Shown: in pieces, positions 43,358-51,826 of the stretch
Position numbering within the stretch: the first letter of the stretch is position 1
Layout: each line of letters begins with the position of its first letter
Made by a program: the position numbers and the translations under genes
Notes under the pieces: generated by a model
Databases searched by the model: none
The model's input: the letters and a program-made list of their open reading frames with translations, nothing else
Told to the model about the DNA's origin: nothing
DNA from: DATHTK01 sp035463295
GTDB taxonomy: Bacteria > Actinomycetota > Rubrobacteria > Rubrobacterales > Rubrobacteraceae
Length of the DNA stretch: 64,000 bases
Direction: 5' to 3'
Assembly (NCBI GenBank): GCA_035463295.1
Contig: DATHTK010000021.1
Coordinates: forward strand, 1 to 64,000

Positions 43358-44554
43358 GTGATCCGAGCCTCCGACACAAAGCGACTCTCTCCGACGCGAA
43401 GCGTCTGGCCCTTTGTCATGACTGTCTTCGTTCTCTCGCGGCTGCTGTTCATGGGGGTCGGAGCGCTAGCGGCGGCCTACCTCCCGCAGGCCGAACCGGG
43501 GGGCGACCCTCTCGAACCGCCGGGGGTTCTGAGCTACTGGGCGCACTGGGATGGGGCCTGGTACTCCCAGATCGCAACCGATGGCTACGGCGAGCGGGCG
43601 CCGACCTCTACCGCCTTCTTCCCTCTCTACCCGATGCTCGTGCGGCCGGGGATCGCGTTGTGGGGCGGGCCGGCGTTGTGGGGGGTTGTGACCTCACTCC
43701 TCTCCACCCTCCTCGCGCTGTTCTTCGTCTACCGCATCGCCGAGAAGCTCTACGACGAGCGCACGGCGCGCGCCGCTACTCTCGCGCTCGCCTTCTTCCC
43801 GATGGCCTTCTTCCTCAACGCCGTCTACACCGAGGCGCTCTTTCTCGCCCTCACCGCGGGTACGTTCTGGGCCGCGTCGGTGCGCCGCGACCTGCTGCTG
43901 GCCGGGTTGCTGGGCTCTCTAGCCGCCGCGACACGCAACCTCGGTGTGTTGCTCATCCTGCCGCTCTTCTTCGAGTGGGTCCGCCACCGGCGGGAGTTCG
44001 GCTGGCGCGGCCTGCTCGGGCTCTCTCTAGTGCCGGCGGGTCTGCTCGGCTACGCCGCATTCCTGTGGGGACGGTTCGGGGACCCGCTCGTCTTCGCGGC
44101 CCAGCAGTCGGCTTACTGGGGGCGTGAGCTCACGAGCCCGGTCACGACGGCCGCGAGCGCGTGGCGGTCGGCCGGCGAGGGTGCCGGGCACCTGCTCGAC
44201 CCGGCGACGCTGTTCTCGAGCACCTCCGCCGGCCCGACGCTCGAAGCCTCTAACACGCTCAACCTGGTCTTTCTCGCGCTCTTTCTGATCCTCATGGGCG
44301 TTGGGTTCGCGGTGCTGCCGCCGGGGCTCTCGATCTACACCTTCATCCTCGTGTTGCTGCCGGTGCTCACCCCCTCGCCCTCGTTCCCCCTGATGAGCCT
44401 GCCGCGCTTCATGCTCGGAGCGTTCCCAATATTCCTGGTGATCGGATACCTGATCTCGCGCAGCCGACCCGCCCTTGTCATCTGGCTTCTCTTGAGCTCC
44501 AGCGTGGGTGTCGCGCTCACCGCGTTGTTTGCGACCTGGCGCTGGGTGGCTTGA
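43358..44554 (+). CDS. PIG-V-like mannosyltransferase, integral membrane
   Basis: A 398-residue membrane protein with about ten helices resembles bacterial PIG-V-type GT-C mannosyltransferases. The first external loop has YWAHWDGAWYSQIATDGYG, with the expected acidic residue, followed by TAFFPLYPML; AFFPMAFFLNAVYTEALFLA is a conserved segment. It would use a polyprenyl-phosphate sugar donor. GTG start at 43358 with GGGGTG nearby is moderate. No other glycan genes adjoin it. Confidence 0.85.
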   Translation: MIRASDTKRLSPTRSVWPFVMTVFVLSRLLFMGVGALAAAYLPQAEPGGDPLEPPGVLSYWAHWDGAWYSQIATDGYGERAPTSTAFFPLYPMLVRPGIALWGGPALWGVVTSLLSTLLALFFVYRIAEKLYDERTARAATLALAFFPMAFFLNAVYTEALFLALTAGTFWAASVRRDLLLAGLLGSLAAATRNLGVLLILPLFFEWVRHRREFGWRGLLGLSLVPAGLLGYAAFLWGRFGDPLVFAAQQSAYWGRELTSPVTTAASAWRSAGEGAGHLLDPATLFSSTSAGPTLEASNTLNLVFLALFLILMGVGFAVLPPGLSIYTFILVLLPVLTPSPSFPLMSLPRFMLGAFPIFLVIGYLISRSRPALVIWLLLSSSVGVALTALFATWRWVA

Positions 44555-44564
44555 GGCGCGGCTC

Positions 44565-44900
44565 TTACCGGGGGCGTCGGGCGTCGAGCAGGAGGAGCAC
44601 TACAAGGGCGACCTCGATGGCTTTGTCCGTGTAGCCGAGCGGGGTGCGCGCTCCGAGGAGAATCCAGAGGAAGATCGTGAGCGCCGTGAAGCCGACGAGG
44701 GCCCAGCGCGCGGCGTTCCGGTAGCGCTCCAGTTGCGGCAAGTAGAGCGCCGCGAGCAGGGTGAGGTAGCCGAGGCCGTTGAGTATGAAGACGGGGTCTG
44801 GGAAGTTGAGCTGGAGGTGGATGAGGGCGGTAGCGAGCGTGAGCAGGACTATGCCGGCCCGGATCGCGGTGTCCCTCGTCGACGCGCTGGAGGCGGTCAT
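44565..44900 (-). CDS. Small membrane protein, four helices
   Basis: This 111-residue protein has four hydrophobic segments: AGIVLLTLATALIHLQLNF, LNGLGYLTLLAALYLP, AARWALVGFTALTIFLWILL and KAIEVALVVLLLL. I know no function for this kind of protein. ATG at 44898-44900 is chosen at the start of the hydrophobic part; the same frame runs far upstream only because it is antisense-open. It lies 5 bases downstream of the MFS exporter and is probably co-transcribed. Confidence 0.75.
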   Translation of the reverse strand: MTASSASTRDTAIRAGIVLLTLATALIHLQLNFPDPVFILNGLGYLTLLAALYLPQLERYRNAARWALVGFTALTIFLWILLGARTPLGYTDKAIEVALVVLLLLDARRPR

Positions 44901-44905
44901 GGCTA

Positions 44906-46189
44906 TCACGCTCCCGGTTCTCGTGGCTTGCTGGGTGTCTGCGATCCCGAGAGAGGTTCCCTGGCGAGGTTCGCCGCGAGGGAACCTTCGCGGATTCGTG
45001 GCAGGAGGTTGGATGCGGCGATCAGGAGCGCCAGCGAGGCGAGAAGGGCGCCGATCCAGTACGGCGCCGGCACGCCGAGGTGGTCGAAGGCCAGACCGGA
45101 GATGATCGGCCCGGAGATGAGGGCGAGGCTGAGGATCGCCTGCACGCCGCCCATGAGCTTCCCCTGCTCCCGACCCGACACGCGGCGGGAGATTATGGAC
45201 GTGAGGGCCGGGATGGCGAGGCCCGCGCCCAGCGCCAGCACCCCCACGACGGGGTAGAGCAGCGATCCGAAGGGAGCGACCGCGACGAGCCCGAGGCCGA
45301 CCGCCATGATGGCGAGACCGCCGAGCAGGAGCAGAGCGTCCCCGAAGATCGGCTGCAGTTTTCTTATCAGGACGCCTTGCGTGAGCACGGCGCAGACGCC
45401 GACGAAGGCGAAGAGAAAGGCGTTCGTCGAGGCGTCCCACCCAAAGCGGACGTTGGAGAAGAGCGGGAAGTTGGTCAGCAGCCCGGCGAAGGAGAGGTTT
45501 AGCAGCAAGACCACGAGCAGGAGCACCCGGATGTTGCCCATCCCGAGAACACCCCGCAGCTGGGAGACCGGGTTCAGCCCGAGAAGCGGGGTCGGCGTGC
45601 GGAGCTTGCCGGGGAGGGACTCGGGGAGGACGAGGATGCCGAAGGTCGCGTTGCCCAGAGCGAGCGCAGAGGCAGCGAACGCCGGGGCGTGAAGCGAGTA
45701 GAGGCTAAAGAGGCCGCCCAGAGCCGGGCCGGTCATGAGCCCGAGTCCGAAGGCGGCCCCGATCAGGCCGAGCCCCCTCGCGCGGTGCTCGGGGGTAGTG
45801 CTATCCGCTATATACGCCTGGGCGGTCGCCACGGTGCCGGCGGCGCCTCCCGCCAGCGCGACGGCCACGACCAGCAACGGGAGCGTCCCCGCCAGCCCGA
45901 GCATCAGGTAGGCTAGCGACGCGCCGAGCAGGCAGGAAACAAGGATCGGACGCCGCCCGACGCGGTCCGAGAGGCCGCCGAGAAAGGGTCCGCCGACGAA
46001 CTGCATCCCCGCATAGAGGGAGCCGAGCAGACCGACCAGCAACGCGCTCGATGCGAACTCCCTCGCGTAGAACGGTAGGAGCGGTACCACGATCCCGTAG
46101 CCGAGCATATCCACGAAGACCGTGATAAAGAGAAAGAGTAGCGGCGATCTGCCGCGCGTCGCTTCGGATGCTTCTAGCGTGAGGCGCAT
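44906..46189 (-). CDS. MFS transporter, TetA-like
   Basis: A 427-residue 12-helix transporter has motif A as GGLSDRVGRRPILVS in loop 2-3 and AQAYIADSTTPEHRARGLGL after helix 4, as in TetA-type drug/proton antiporters. ATG at 46187-46189 is the family-like start; the much longer frame includes antisense of the acyltransferase. It overlaps the acyltransferase stop by 16 bases. Confidence 0.9.
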   Translation of the reverse strand: MRLTLEASEATRGRSPLLFLFITVFVDMLGYGIVVPLLPFYAREFASSALLVGLLGSLYAGMQFVGGPFLGGLSDRVGRRPILVSCLLGASLAYLMLGLAGTLPLLVVAVALAGGAAGTVATAQAYIADSTTPEHRARGLGLIGAAFGLGLMTGPALGGLFSLYSLHAPAFAASALALGNATFGILVLPESLPGKLRTPTPLLGLNPVSQLRGVLGMGNIRVLLLVVLLLNLSFAGLLTNFPLFSNVRFGWDASTNAFLFAFVGVCAVLTQGVLIRKLQPIFGDALLLLGGLAIMAVGLGLVAVAPFGSLLYPVVGVLALGAGLAIPALTSIISRRVSGREQGKLMGGVQAILSLALISGPIISGLAFDHLGVPAPYWIGALLASLALLIAASNLLPRIREGSLAANLAREPLSGSQTPSKPREPGA

Positions 46190-47082
46190 CGCTCGATCAG
46201 GCGCCGCGCCTCCCCGAGCACTTCGTCCCTGATGTCCCCGCCCGGGCTGCGGAACCGGCGTCCGAACATGACTCTGGTGTCGACGTTGCGCAGCGCGGGG
46301 GTGAGCATCTGGACCGTGGCGGCGAGCCACTCCTGGTCCCGGCGCCGGCGTCGGACGTATACAAAGGGGTTGCGCAGGGCGACCGGGGAGATCACGCCGC
46401 TGACTATGGCTGGCACGACGGTGAGCTCCGGCACGAGCCGCGCGAAGAGCTCCACGCTTTCGGACCAGCGTTCGAGTGCCTCCGAGGCCCCGGGGAGCAC
46501 CGACGGGTCCGGCTCGATCCTCCCCCTGGGGAAGGTCAGGACCGCGCCGCCCCGCCTCATGTGACGTGTCGCCGAACGCACGACCCCGTGCCTCCCGCGG
46601 GAGGTCTCGGGGACCGTGATCAGACGCCGCGAGGTGTTCGGCATCGCCTCGAGCAACGCCCTCTCGGCGGCCACCACCAGCAAGTCCTCCCTGTTTATGG
46701 AGGCGAAGAGGGCAACCGCGTCGGCCAGCCCAGGGTGGTTCGCGACGATCAGCAGCGGACCCTCGCGAGGCACGTTCTCCTCGCCCTCGATCTCGACCCG
46801 CCGGGCCATCCGCTGAAGCGCCCACGCTCCCCCCGCCGCGAGACCAGATTCGCCCACGATCTCGTCGTAGACCAGGATCTGGCGCGCCAGCCGCCGCGCC
46901 GGTACCAGAAAGACCCATTCCACGGCCCGCCGACCATGCCTCAGGCCACCGAGCCCAAGCGCGTCCAGCAAGTCCTCCGCGCAGAGCCGCGCGAGGGCCT
47001 CGACCCGATCCGAGCGTTCAACAAGGCTGTCCGGGGTTCTGGCCGGGCCAATGGTGGGTAGTCGAGAGACGCTATTCACCAT
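46174..47082 (-). CDS. PlsC-like acyltransferase
   Basis: A 302-residue protein has the glycerophosphate acyltransferase block I NHPGLAD (the HX4D motif) in LLIVANHPGLADAVALFASI and block III FPRGRIEPDP. It would transfer an acyl chain to a lysolipid or similar acceptor. There is no clear membrane helix. It overlaps the MFS gene, forming an acyltransferase-MFS-membrane protein operon. Confidence 0.85.
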   Translation of the reverse strand: MVNSVSRLPTIGPARTPDSLVERSDRVEALARLCAEDLLDALGLGGLRHGRRAVEWVFLVPARRLARQILVYDEIVGESGLAAGGAWALQRMARRVEIEGEENVPREGPLLIVANHPGLADAVALFASINREDLLVVAAERALLEAMPNTSRRLITVPETSRGRHGVVRSATRHMRRGGAVLTFPRGRIEPDPSVLPGASEALERWSESVELFARLVPELTVVPAIVSGVISPVALRNPFVYVRRRRRDQEWLAATVQMLTPALRNVDTRVMFGRRFRSPGGDIRDEVLGEARRLIERCASR

Positions 47083-47278
47083 AAAGTGCCCCTATCTCAT
47101 GTCTCTCGCACCAGTATGGCGGTTGACGCAAAGACGCTCATCGCGCAAACGTACCGTTTTTCTCTACAGCAGATGGACTAGGCGAACGTGAGTCGGATGC
47201 GCTCATAACACCCTTCTATACGCATCGGGACCCCGGACGGTTCGCCGGACGGTAGTCCGCCGTCGCGGCCTTGCGGTC

Positions 47279-47686
47279 TCAGGTGCGAGCGGAATCGCGG
47301 CGGCGGAAGATCTCGACCGCCGAGCCTGCGAGGACCGTGCCGTCGAGCCGGACGTGTGGCTTGGCCACCTTTACCCGGACGGCCTCGACGAGTGGGTGTT
47401 CTTCCAGGGTAGAGGCGGCGATCCTCTCGGCGACTGTCTCGGTGAGACCGGCGGGAGGCCCCTCGATGATCTCGCGGACTCGCCGGTGGACCTCGCCGTA
47501 ATCCACCGTCTTCTCCAGATCATCCGAGAGACCGGCGGGGCGCAAGTCGAGGCGCAGCTCGACGTCTACAACGAATGGTTGACCCAGCTCGCGCTCGGCC
47601 GGCAGTGTCCCGTGGCGGCCGTAGATCACCATGCCCTCGAGCAGGATCCGGTCCTCGGATACCATATTCTCGTCTCCCGGGTCCAT
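47279..47686 (-). CDS. folB: Dihydroneopterin aldolase family protein
   Basis: A 135-residue FolB-fold protein has GMVIYGRHGTLPAERELGQP, with the conserved Tyr and His-Gly, and EKTVDYGEVHRRVREI, plus KPHVRLDGTV near the end. FolB converts dihydroneopterin to a hydroxymethyl-dihydropterin in folate synthesis. ATG 47686 is 7 bases from TATACT on the minus strand, favouring it over ATG 47665. It is divergent from a gene set with further pterin-type enzymes and may serve that set instead of folate. Confidence 0.9.
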   Translation of the reverse strand: MDPGDENMVSEDRILLEGMVIYGRHGTLPAERELGQPFVVDVELRLDLRPAGLSDDLEKTVDYGEVHRRVREIIEGPPAGLTETVAERIAASTLEEHPLVEAVRVKVAKPHVRLDGTVLAGSAVEIFRRRDSART

Positions 47687-47693
47687 CCATCTA

Positions 47694-47699
47694 AGTATA
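47694..47699 (-). promoter_or_regulatory. -10 box TATACT, leaderless start of folB
   Basis: TATACT on the minus strand ends 7 bases before ATG 47686. It lies in the 29-base gap shared with the divergent RibD-type gene. Confidence 0.45.
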
Positions 47700-47715
47700 G
47701 GGGACGTAGACAGTC

Positions 47716-48444
47716 ATGCGCGACGACAAGCTGCTAACCTTTAACCGGAAGGCCACGAGGGAGGGAGAGATCGTCCGTCCCACCGTTACCGTAAGCTACG
47801 CCCAGACGCTCGACGGTCGTCTGGCGACCGCGAGTGGAAGCTCGCGCTGGATAAGCTCGCCCGAGTCGCTGCGCTTCGCCCACGCTTTGCGCGCCGAGCA
47901 CGACGCGGTCATGGTCGGAGCCGGCACGGCATGCACGGACGACCCGCGCCTCACGGTCCGCCTGGTCCCCGGCGAAGACCCCCTGCGCGTCGTCGTGGAC
48001 AGCGCGCTGCGTACCCCGCTGACGGCCGCGGTTCTCGCGGACGGGGCCGCGAAGGGCACCGTTCTCGCCGTCACCGAGCGCGCCCCCGAAACGCGGCGCG
48101 AAGCGGCTCGTGCTCTCGGGGCAACGGTGCTCGTGCTCCCCCAGGACGGTTCGGGGAGGGTGGATCTCGTGGCGATGCTGTCGAGGCTCTACGAACGGGG
48201 CGTGCGGTCCATCATGGTCGAAGGCGGGGCGGCCCTGATCACGTCTTTCCTCTGCGAGAGGTTGGTTGACCGTCTGGCGGTCTGCGTGGCCCCCAAGATC
48301 CTCGGTCGTGGCATCGAGGCCGTGGGCGACCTCGGTATCTGCGAACTTGCCGACTCCCTCACCCTCGCCGACACCTCCCTGACACCCTACGGCGCGGACG
48401 TCGTCTTCGATAGCCGCGTCGAGTACCCGGGCGGCGCCCGGTGA
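47716..48444 (+). CDS. RibD-type reductase domain protein
   Basis: This 242-residue stand-alone RibD C-terminal (dihydrofolate reductase-like) domain begins RPTVTVSYAQTLDGRLATAS and has MVGAGTACTDDPRLTVR, MVEGGAALITSFL and AVCVAPKILGRG. No deaminase domain is attached. Such proteins reduce pyrimidine or pterin intermediates with NADPH. It starts the plus-strand gene set and overlaps the next gene by 4 bases. Acting on a pterin is inferred from context. Confidence 0.88.
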   Translation: MRDDKLLTFNRKATREGEIVRPTVTVSYAQTLDGRLATASGSSRWISSPESLRFAHALRAEHDAVMVGAGTACTDDPRLTVRLVPGEDPLRVVVDSALRTPLTAAVLADGAAKGTVLAVTERAPETRREAARALGATVLVLPQDGSGRVDLVAMLSRLYERGVRSIMVEGGAALITSFLCERLVDRLAVCVAPKILGRGIEAVGDLGICELADSLTLADTSLTPYGADVVFDSRVEYPGGAR

Positions 48445-49472
48445 GCGCCGGAGCTACCGCGGACGGTACGCTCGAAGCTCGCGCCGTCTGGTTCGCCGCC
48501 GCGCACACGGCAGAGCTGAGAACGGAAGAAGTGCCACTGCCCGGACCCGGGGAGGTCAGGGTAAAGACCATCGCCTCCGCCATAAGCCACGGCAGCGAGA
48601 TGCTCGTCTACCGCGGGGAGGTGCCGGGGAGCCTGGATCTCGACCTTCCCACTCTGTCCGGTTCGTACGCGCTCCCGATCAAGTTCGGCTACGCGACCGT
48701 CGGCCGCGTGCTCGAGGCGGGTCCCGGCGCAGCCCTCGCTCCAGGCGCACCGGTCTTCGTCCACCACCCCCACCAGGACGTTTTCGTCGTGCCCTCAGAC
48801 CTGCCCGTACGCCTCCCCGACGACCTCGACCCGACGACCGGCCTCTTTTTCGCGAACGCGGAGACCGCTCTGGGCGTCGTCCACGACGCGACGCTGCGCC
48901 TCGGCGAGACCGCCGTCGTCTTCGGGCAGGGCGTTGTCGGCCTGCTCGTCACCCACCTCCTGAAGCTCGCCGGCGCGGGCCGGGTGCTCGCCGTGGACCC
49001 CCTCGAAAAGCGGCGCGAGCTGGCGCTGGAGAGCGGCGCCGATGAGGCCCTCCCTCCCGGGGACCTGCCGGACCGTATCTTTGCAGCGACCGATGGCCGG
49101 GGTGCGGACGTCGCGGTGGAGGTCAGCTCTTCGGGAGCGGCGCTCCAGACGGCGGTGGACGCCGTCGCCGACGAGGGGACGGTCGTCGTCGCCTCCTGGT
49201 ACGGCACGAAGGACGTGAGCCTCTCCCTCGGCGGACGCTTTCACCGGGGGAGGGTGAAGCTCCGCTCCTCGCAGGTCGGCCGGATCAACCCCGAGCTGCT
49301 CCCTCGCTGGGACCGCGCCCGGCGAACACAGACCGTTCTCCGCCTGCTCCCCGGACTGCGGCCGGAGAAGCTCATCTCGCACCGCATCCCTCTCGGGGAC
49401 GCGCCAGCGGCCTACCGGCTCGTCGACGAGAAGCCCGGCGAGACGGTCCAGGTGATCCTGACCCACGACTAA
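48441..49472 (+). CDS. MDR-family dehydrogenase
   Basis: A 343-residue medium-chain dehydrogenase has an N-terminal GroES-like domain (VPLPGPGEVRVKTIASAISH) and a nucleotide-binding domain (ETAVVFGQGVVGLLVTHLLK, Asp at the strand end in VLAVDPLE). The Cys/His zinc ligands of classic alcohol dehydrogenases are not seen, so it may be zinc-free. The start overlaps the RibD-type gene. It would oxidise or reduce a side chain of the product of this gene set. Confidence 0.87.
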   Translation: MSAGATADGTLEARAVWFAAAHTAELRTEEVPLPGPGEVRVKTIASAISHGSEMLVYRGEVPGSLDLDLPTLSGSYALPIKFGYATVGRVLEAGPGAALAPGAPVFVHHPHQDVFVVPSDLPVRLPDDLDPTTGLFFANAETALGVVHDATLRLGETAVVFGQGVVGLLVTHLLKLAGAGRVLAVDPLEKRRELALESGADEALPPGDLPDRIFAATDGRGADVAVEVSSSGAALQTAVDAVADEGTVVVASWYGTKDVSLSLGGRFHRGRVKLRSSQVGRINPELLPRWDRARRTQTVLRLLPGLRPEKLISHRIPLGDAPAAYRLVDEKPGETVQVILTHD

Positions 49473-49486
49473 GGAGACGATGTTTC

Positions 49487-49864
49487 GTGTACGAGATCTA
49501 CGTCGCCACAGGTTTCGAGGCGGCGCACCGGCTCGTCGGCGACTTCGGGCCGGCGACGAGAACGCACGGCCACACCTACCGGATGGAGGTGATCGTACGC
49601 GGCGAGCGTCTCAACGAAGACGGGACTCTCTTCGATATCGGGGAGCTGCGCCCGGCGGTCGAAGACCTCGCCGCCTCGCTCCACTACCGCGACCTCGACG
49701 AGGTGCCGGGCCTCGCGGATGCGAACACGACCGCAGAGGCGGTCGCCGGCTTCTGCTGGGAAAGACTCGCCCCGCCACTGCGCGGTAACGGGCTCGACTC
49801 CCTGACGGTGCGCATCTGGGAATCGCCCGACGTGTACGCGGCCCGCTACGACTCCCTCTCCTGA
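49487..49864 (+). CDS. PTPS/QueD-family protein lacking the catalytic triad
   Basis: A 125-residue 6-pyruvoyltetrahydropterin synthase-fold protein keeps the zinc His residues (FEAAHRL and HGH) and the pterin-binding Glu (IWESPDVYAARY). The usual Cys four residues before HGH is Ala (PATRTHGH), and the LDHRDLN motif reads LHYRDLD, so the Asp and His of the triad are His and Tyr. Pterin binding is likely kept but the chemistry must differ. GTG start, 14 bases after the dehydrogenase. Confidence 0.88.
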   Translation: MYEIYVATGFEAAHRLVGDFGPATRTHGHTYRMEVIVRGERLNEDGTLFDIGELRPAVEDLAASLHYRDLDEVPGLADANTTAEAVAGFCWERLAPPLRGNGLDSLTVRIWESPDVYAARYDSLS

Positions 49865-49870
49865 GAAGCG

Positions 49871-51805
49871 TTGCGCGTCGCCTTCGTCACGGTCGGAGAT
49901 ACGAACCGCTCCACCGGCGGATACCTCTACCACGCCCGCGTCTTCGCGGAGCTGCGCAAGAGGGGTGTCGAGATCAGGGAGATCGTCCCCTGCGGGGCCT
50001 CGCCAGCCGAACAGAGAGAAGCAACATCTCGGACTGGTCTAGATATCGACTCGGGATATTTCGACGTGATCGTGGTAGACGCCCTCGCGCGCATCGTCTG
50101 TGCGCCGCACCTCGACCGCTGGCGGGAGGGGTGCCCGGTGGTTGCGATGGTGCACGAGCTACCGAGCGTTGCGGGGTCGGGGGAGGCGTCCGAGCGGGAG
50201 CACGAGGAGCCGCTGCTGCGGTCGGAGTGCCTGATCTCCGTCAGCGAACACGGCAAGTCCACTCTGCAGGCCCGCGGCGTGCCTCCGGAACGCATCCGCG
50301 TCATCCCGCCCGGCTTCGACCGCCTGCCGTCCGGCTCCGTTGCCCGACGTTACGAACGCGGTGGTGCGGTGGTGCGTGCTCTGTGCGTGGCGCAGTGGAT
50401 ACCGCGCAAGGGGATTCTGGACCTCGTGCGAGCGTGGACGCTGCGTGAGCGGCGCGGAGCGGCGCTCCTGCTCGTCGGCGAGACGGACGCCGATCCCGAC
50501 TACGCGGAGGCCGTATACGCCGCCATCGCGGAGGCGCCGGGAGCTTCCGTTACGGTGGCGGGGTCCGTAGACGACGAGATGCTCGCGGACGCCTACGCCG
50601 GCGCCGACCTCTTCGCGCTCCCCTCCCGCTACGAGGGCTACGGCATCGTCTACGCCGAGGCGCTCGCCCACGGGTTGCCGGTAATCGCCTGCGACGTCGG
50701 GCCGGTACCCGCCCTGGTCGGTGAAGAGGCCGCTCTACTGGTGCCGACGGGCGACGTCGGCGCTCTCTGCGGCGCTCTGGACCTCCTCGTGAGAGATGCT
50801 GACCTCAGGGATCGGATGTCCGCCGCCGCTCGTAGCCGGGCGCGGGAGTTGCCTCGCTGGGAAGATACGATCATTGGTTTCCTCGGCGTTTTGAGAGAGG
50901 TCGTGGGCGAGAGGTCTCGCCGGGGGCGGGTGTGGAATCCGGTCGGGGAAGGCAGGGCCCTGCGCGAGCAGAACCGGCTCAGTTGGAACGCCGTAGCGGA
51001 GGCTCACGACAGCCACCGGGGTGACCTCGCCGGGTATCTGCGGGGGGGCGGCAGCACCCTCTTCCCGGAGGAGCGCGCGCTGCTCGGCGATCTCCGGGGC
51101 AGTACGCTCGCCCACCTGCAATGCAACTCCGGGGGGGACTCCCTGAGCCTGGCGTCGCTCGGGGCTACAGTCACCGGGGTAGACGCGAGCGACGAGGCGA
51201 TCCGCTCCGCTCGCAGGCTCTCCGCGGAGGCTGGCATCGCCGCAGACTTCGTGCGCGCCGACGTCTACGACTGGCTCGCGGCGACGGCGCGGACGGGGCG
51301 GCGCTTCGACGTTGTCTTCTCGTCCTACGGCGTCGTCTGCTGGCTCACCGACCTCGGTGGGTGGGCCCGGGGCATCGCGTCGGTCTTGGGGCCGGGCGGG
51401 CGCTTCGTGCTCGTGGACTTCCACCCGGCGGCGGAGATCTTCGACGAGGAGTGGAGGGTCGCCTATGACTATCCCTCCGGAGGCGAAACTCGGCTTCTCG
51501 AAGAGGGCGTCGGCGACTACGTCGGAGAGTCCGGGGGAGGTCTGACCCCAGCTGGCTTCGCCGAAGGTGTGGTGGGCTTCCAGAATCCCCGGCGCTGTCA
51601 TCTTTTCCGGTGGGGGCTCGGGGAGGTCGTGACGGCCGTGGCCGGAGCCGGGCTGAAGGTCACCGCCCTCGAAGAGTACCCGTACTCCAACGGCGAGCGA
51701 CATTTCGTCGGGATGCTCGAGCTGCGGGGGCGCCGGATGGTTCCGCCGGAGAGCGTGCCTTCCGTGCCGCTAATGTACGGCGTCAGCGCCGAAAAGAGAG
51801 CATAA
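49871..51805 (+). CDS. GT4 glycosyltransferase fused to SAM methyltransferase
   Basis: Residues 1 to about 345 are a GT-B glycosyltransferase of family 4 (STGGYLYHARVF near the start, EGYGIVYAE with Glu near 255 and 263, then HGLPVIACDVGP). Residues about 365-644 are a class I methyltransferase (LAHLQCNSGGDSLSLASLGA, VTGVDAS, then FVLVDFHP and a family-typical C-terminus). TTG start, 6 bases after the PTPS-like gene. Known tetrahydrobiopterin glucosyltransferases are also GT4, so the fused protein may glycosylate and methylate a pterin. That link is inference. Confidence 0.9.
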   Translation: MRVAFVTVGDTNRSTGGYLYHARVFAELRKRGVEIREIVPCGASPAEQREATSRTGLDIDSGYFDVIVVDALARIVCAPHLDRWREGCPVVAMVHELPSVAGSGEASEREHEEPLLRSECLISVSEHGKSTLQARGVPPERIRVIPPGFDRLPSGSVARRYERGGAVVRALCVAQWIPRKGILDLVRAWTLRERRGAALLLVGETDADPDYAEAVYAAIAEAPGASVTVAGSVDDEMLADAYAGADLFALPSRYEGYGIVYAEALAHGLPVIACDVGPVPALVGEEAALLVPTGDVGALCGALDLLVRDADLRDRMSAAARSRARELPRWEDTIIGFLGVLREVVGERSRRGRVWNPVGEGRALREQNRLSWNAVAEAHDSHRGDLAGYLRGGGSTLFPEERALLGDLRGSTLAHLQCNSGGDSLSLASLGATVTGVDASDEAIRSARRLSAEAGIAADFVRADVYDWLAATARTGRRFDVVFSSYGVVCWLTDLGGWARGIASVLGPGGRFVLVDFHPAAEIFDEEWRVAYDYPSGGETRLLEEGVGDYVGESGGGLTPAGFAEGVVGFQNPRRCHLFRWGLGEVVTAVAGAGLKVTALEEYPYSNGERHFVGMLELRGRRMVPPESVPSVPLMYGVSAEKRA

Positions 51806-51826
51806 AGCGCTGGTCGGGTCGAGCTC

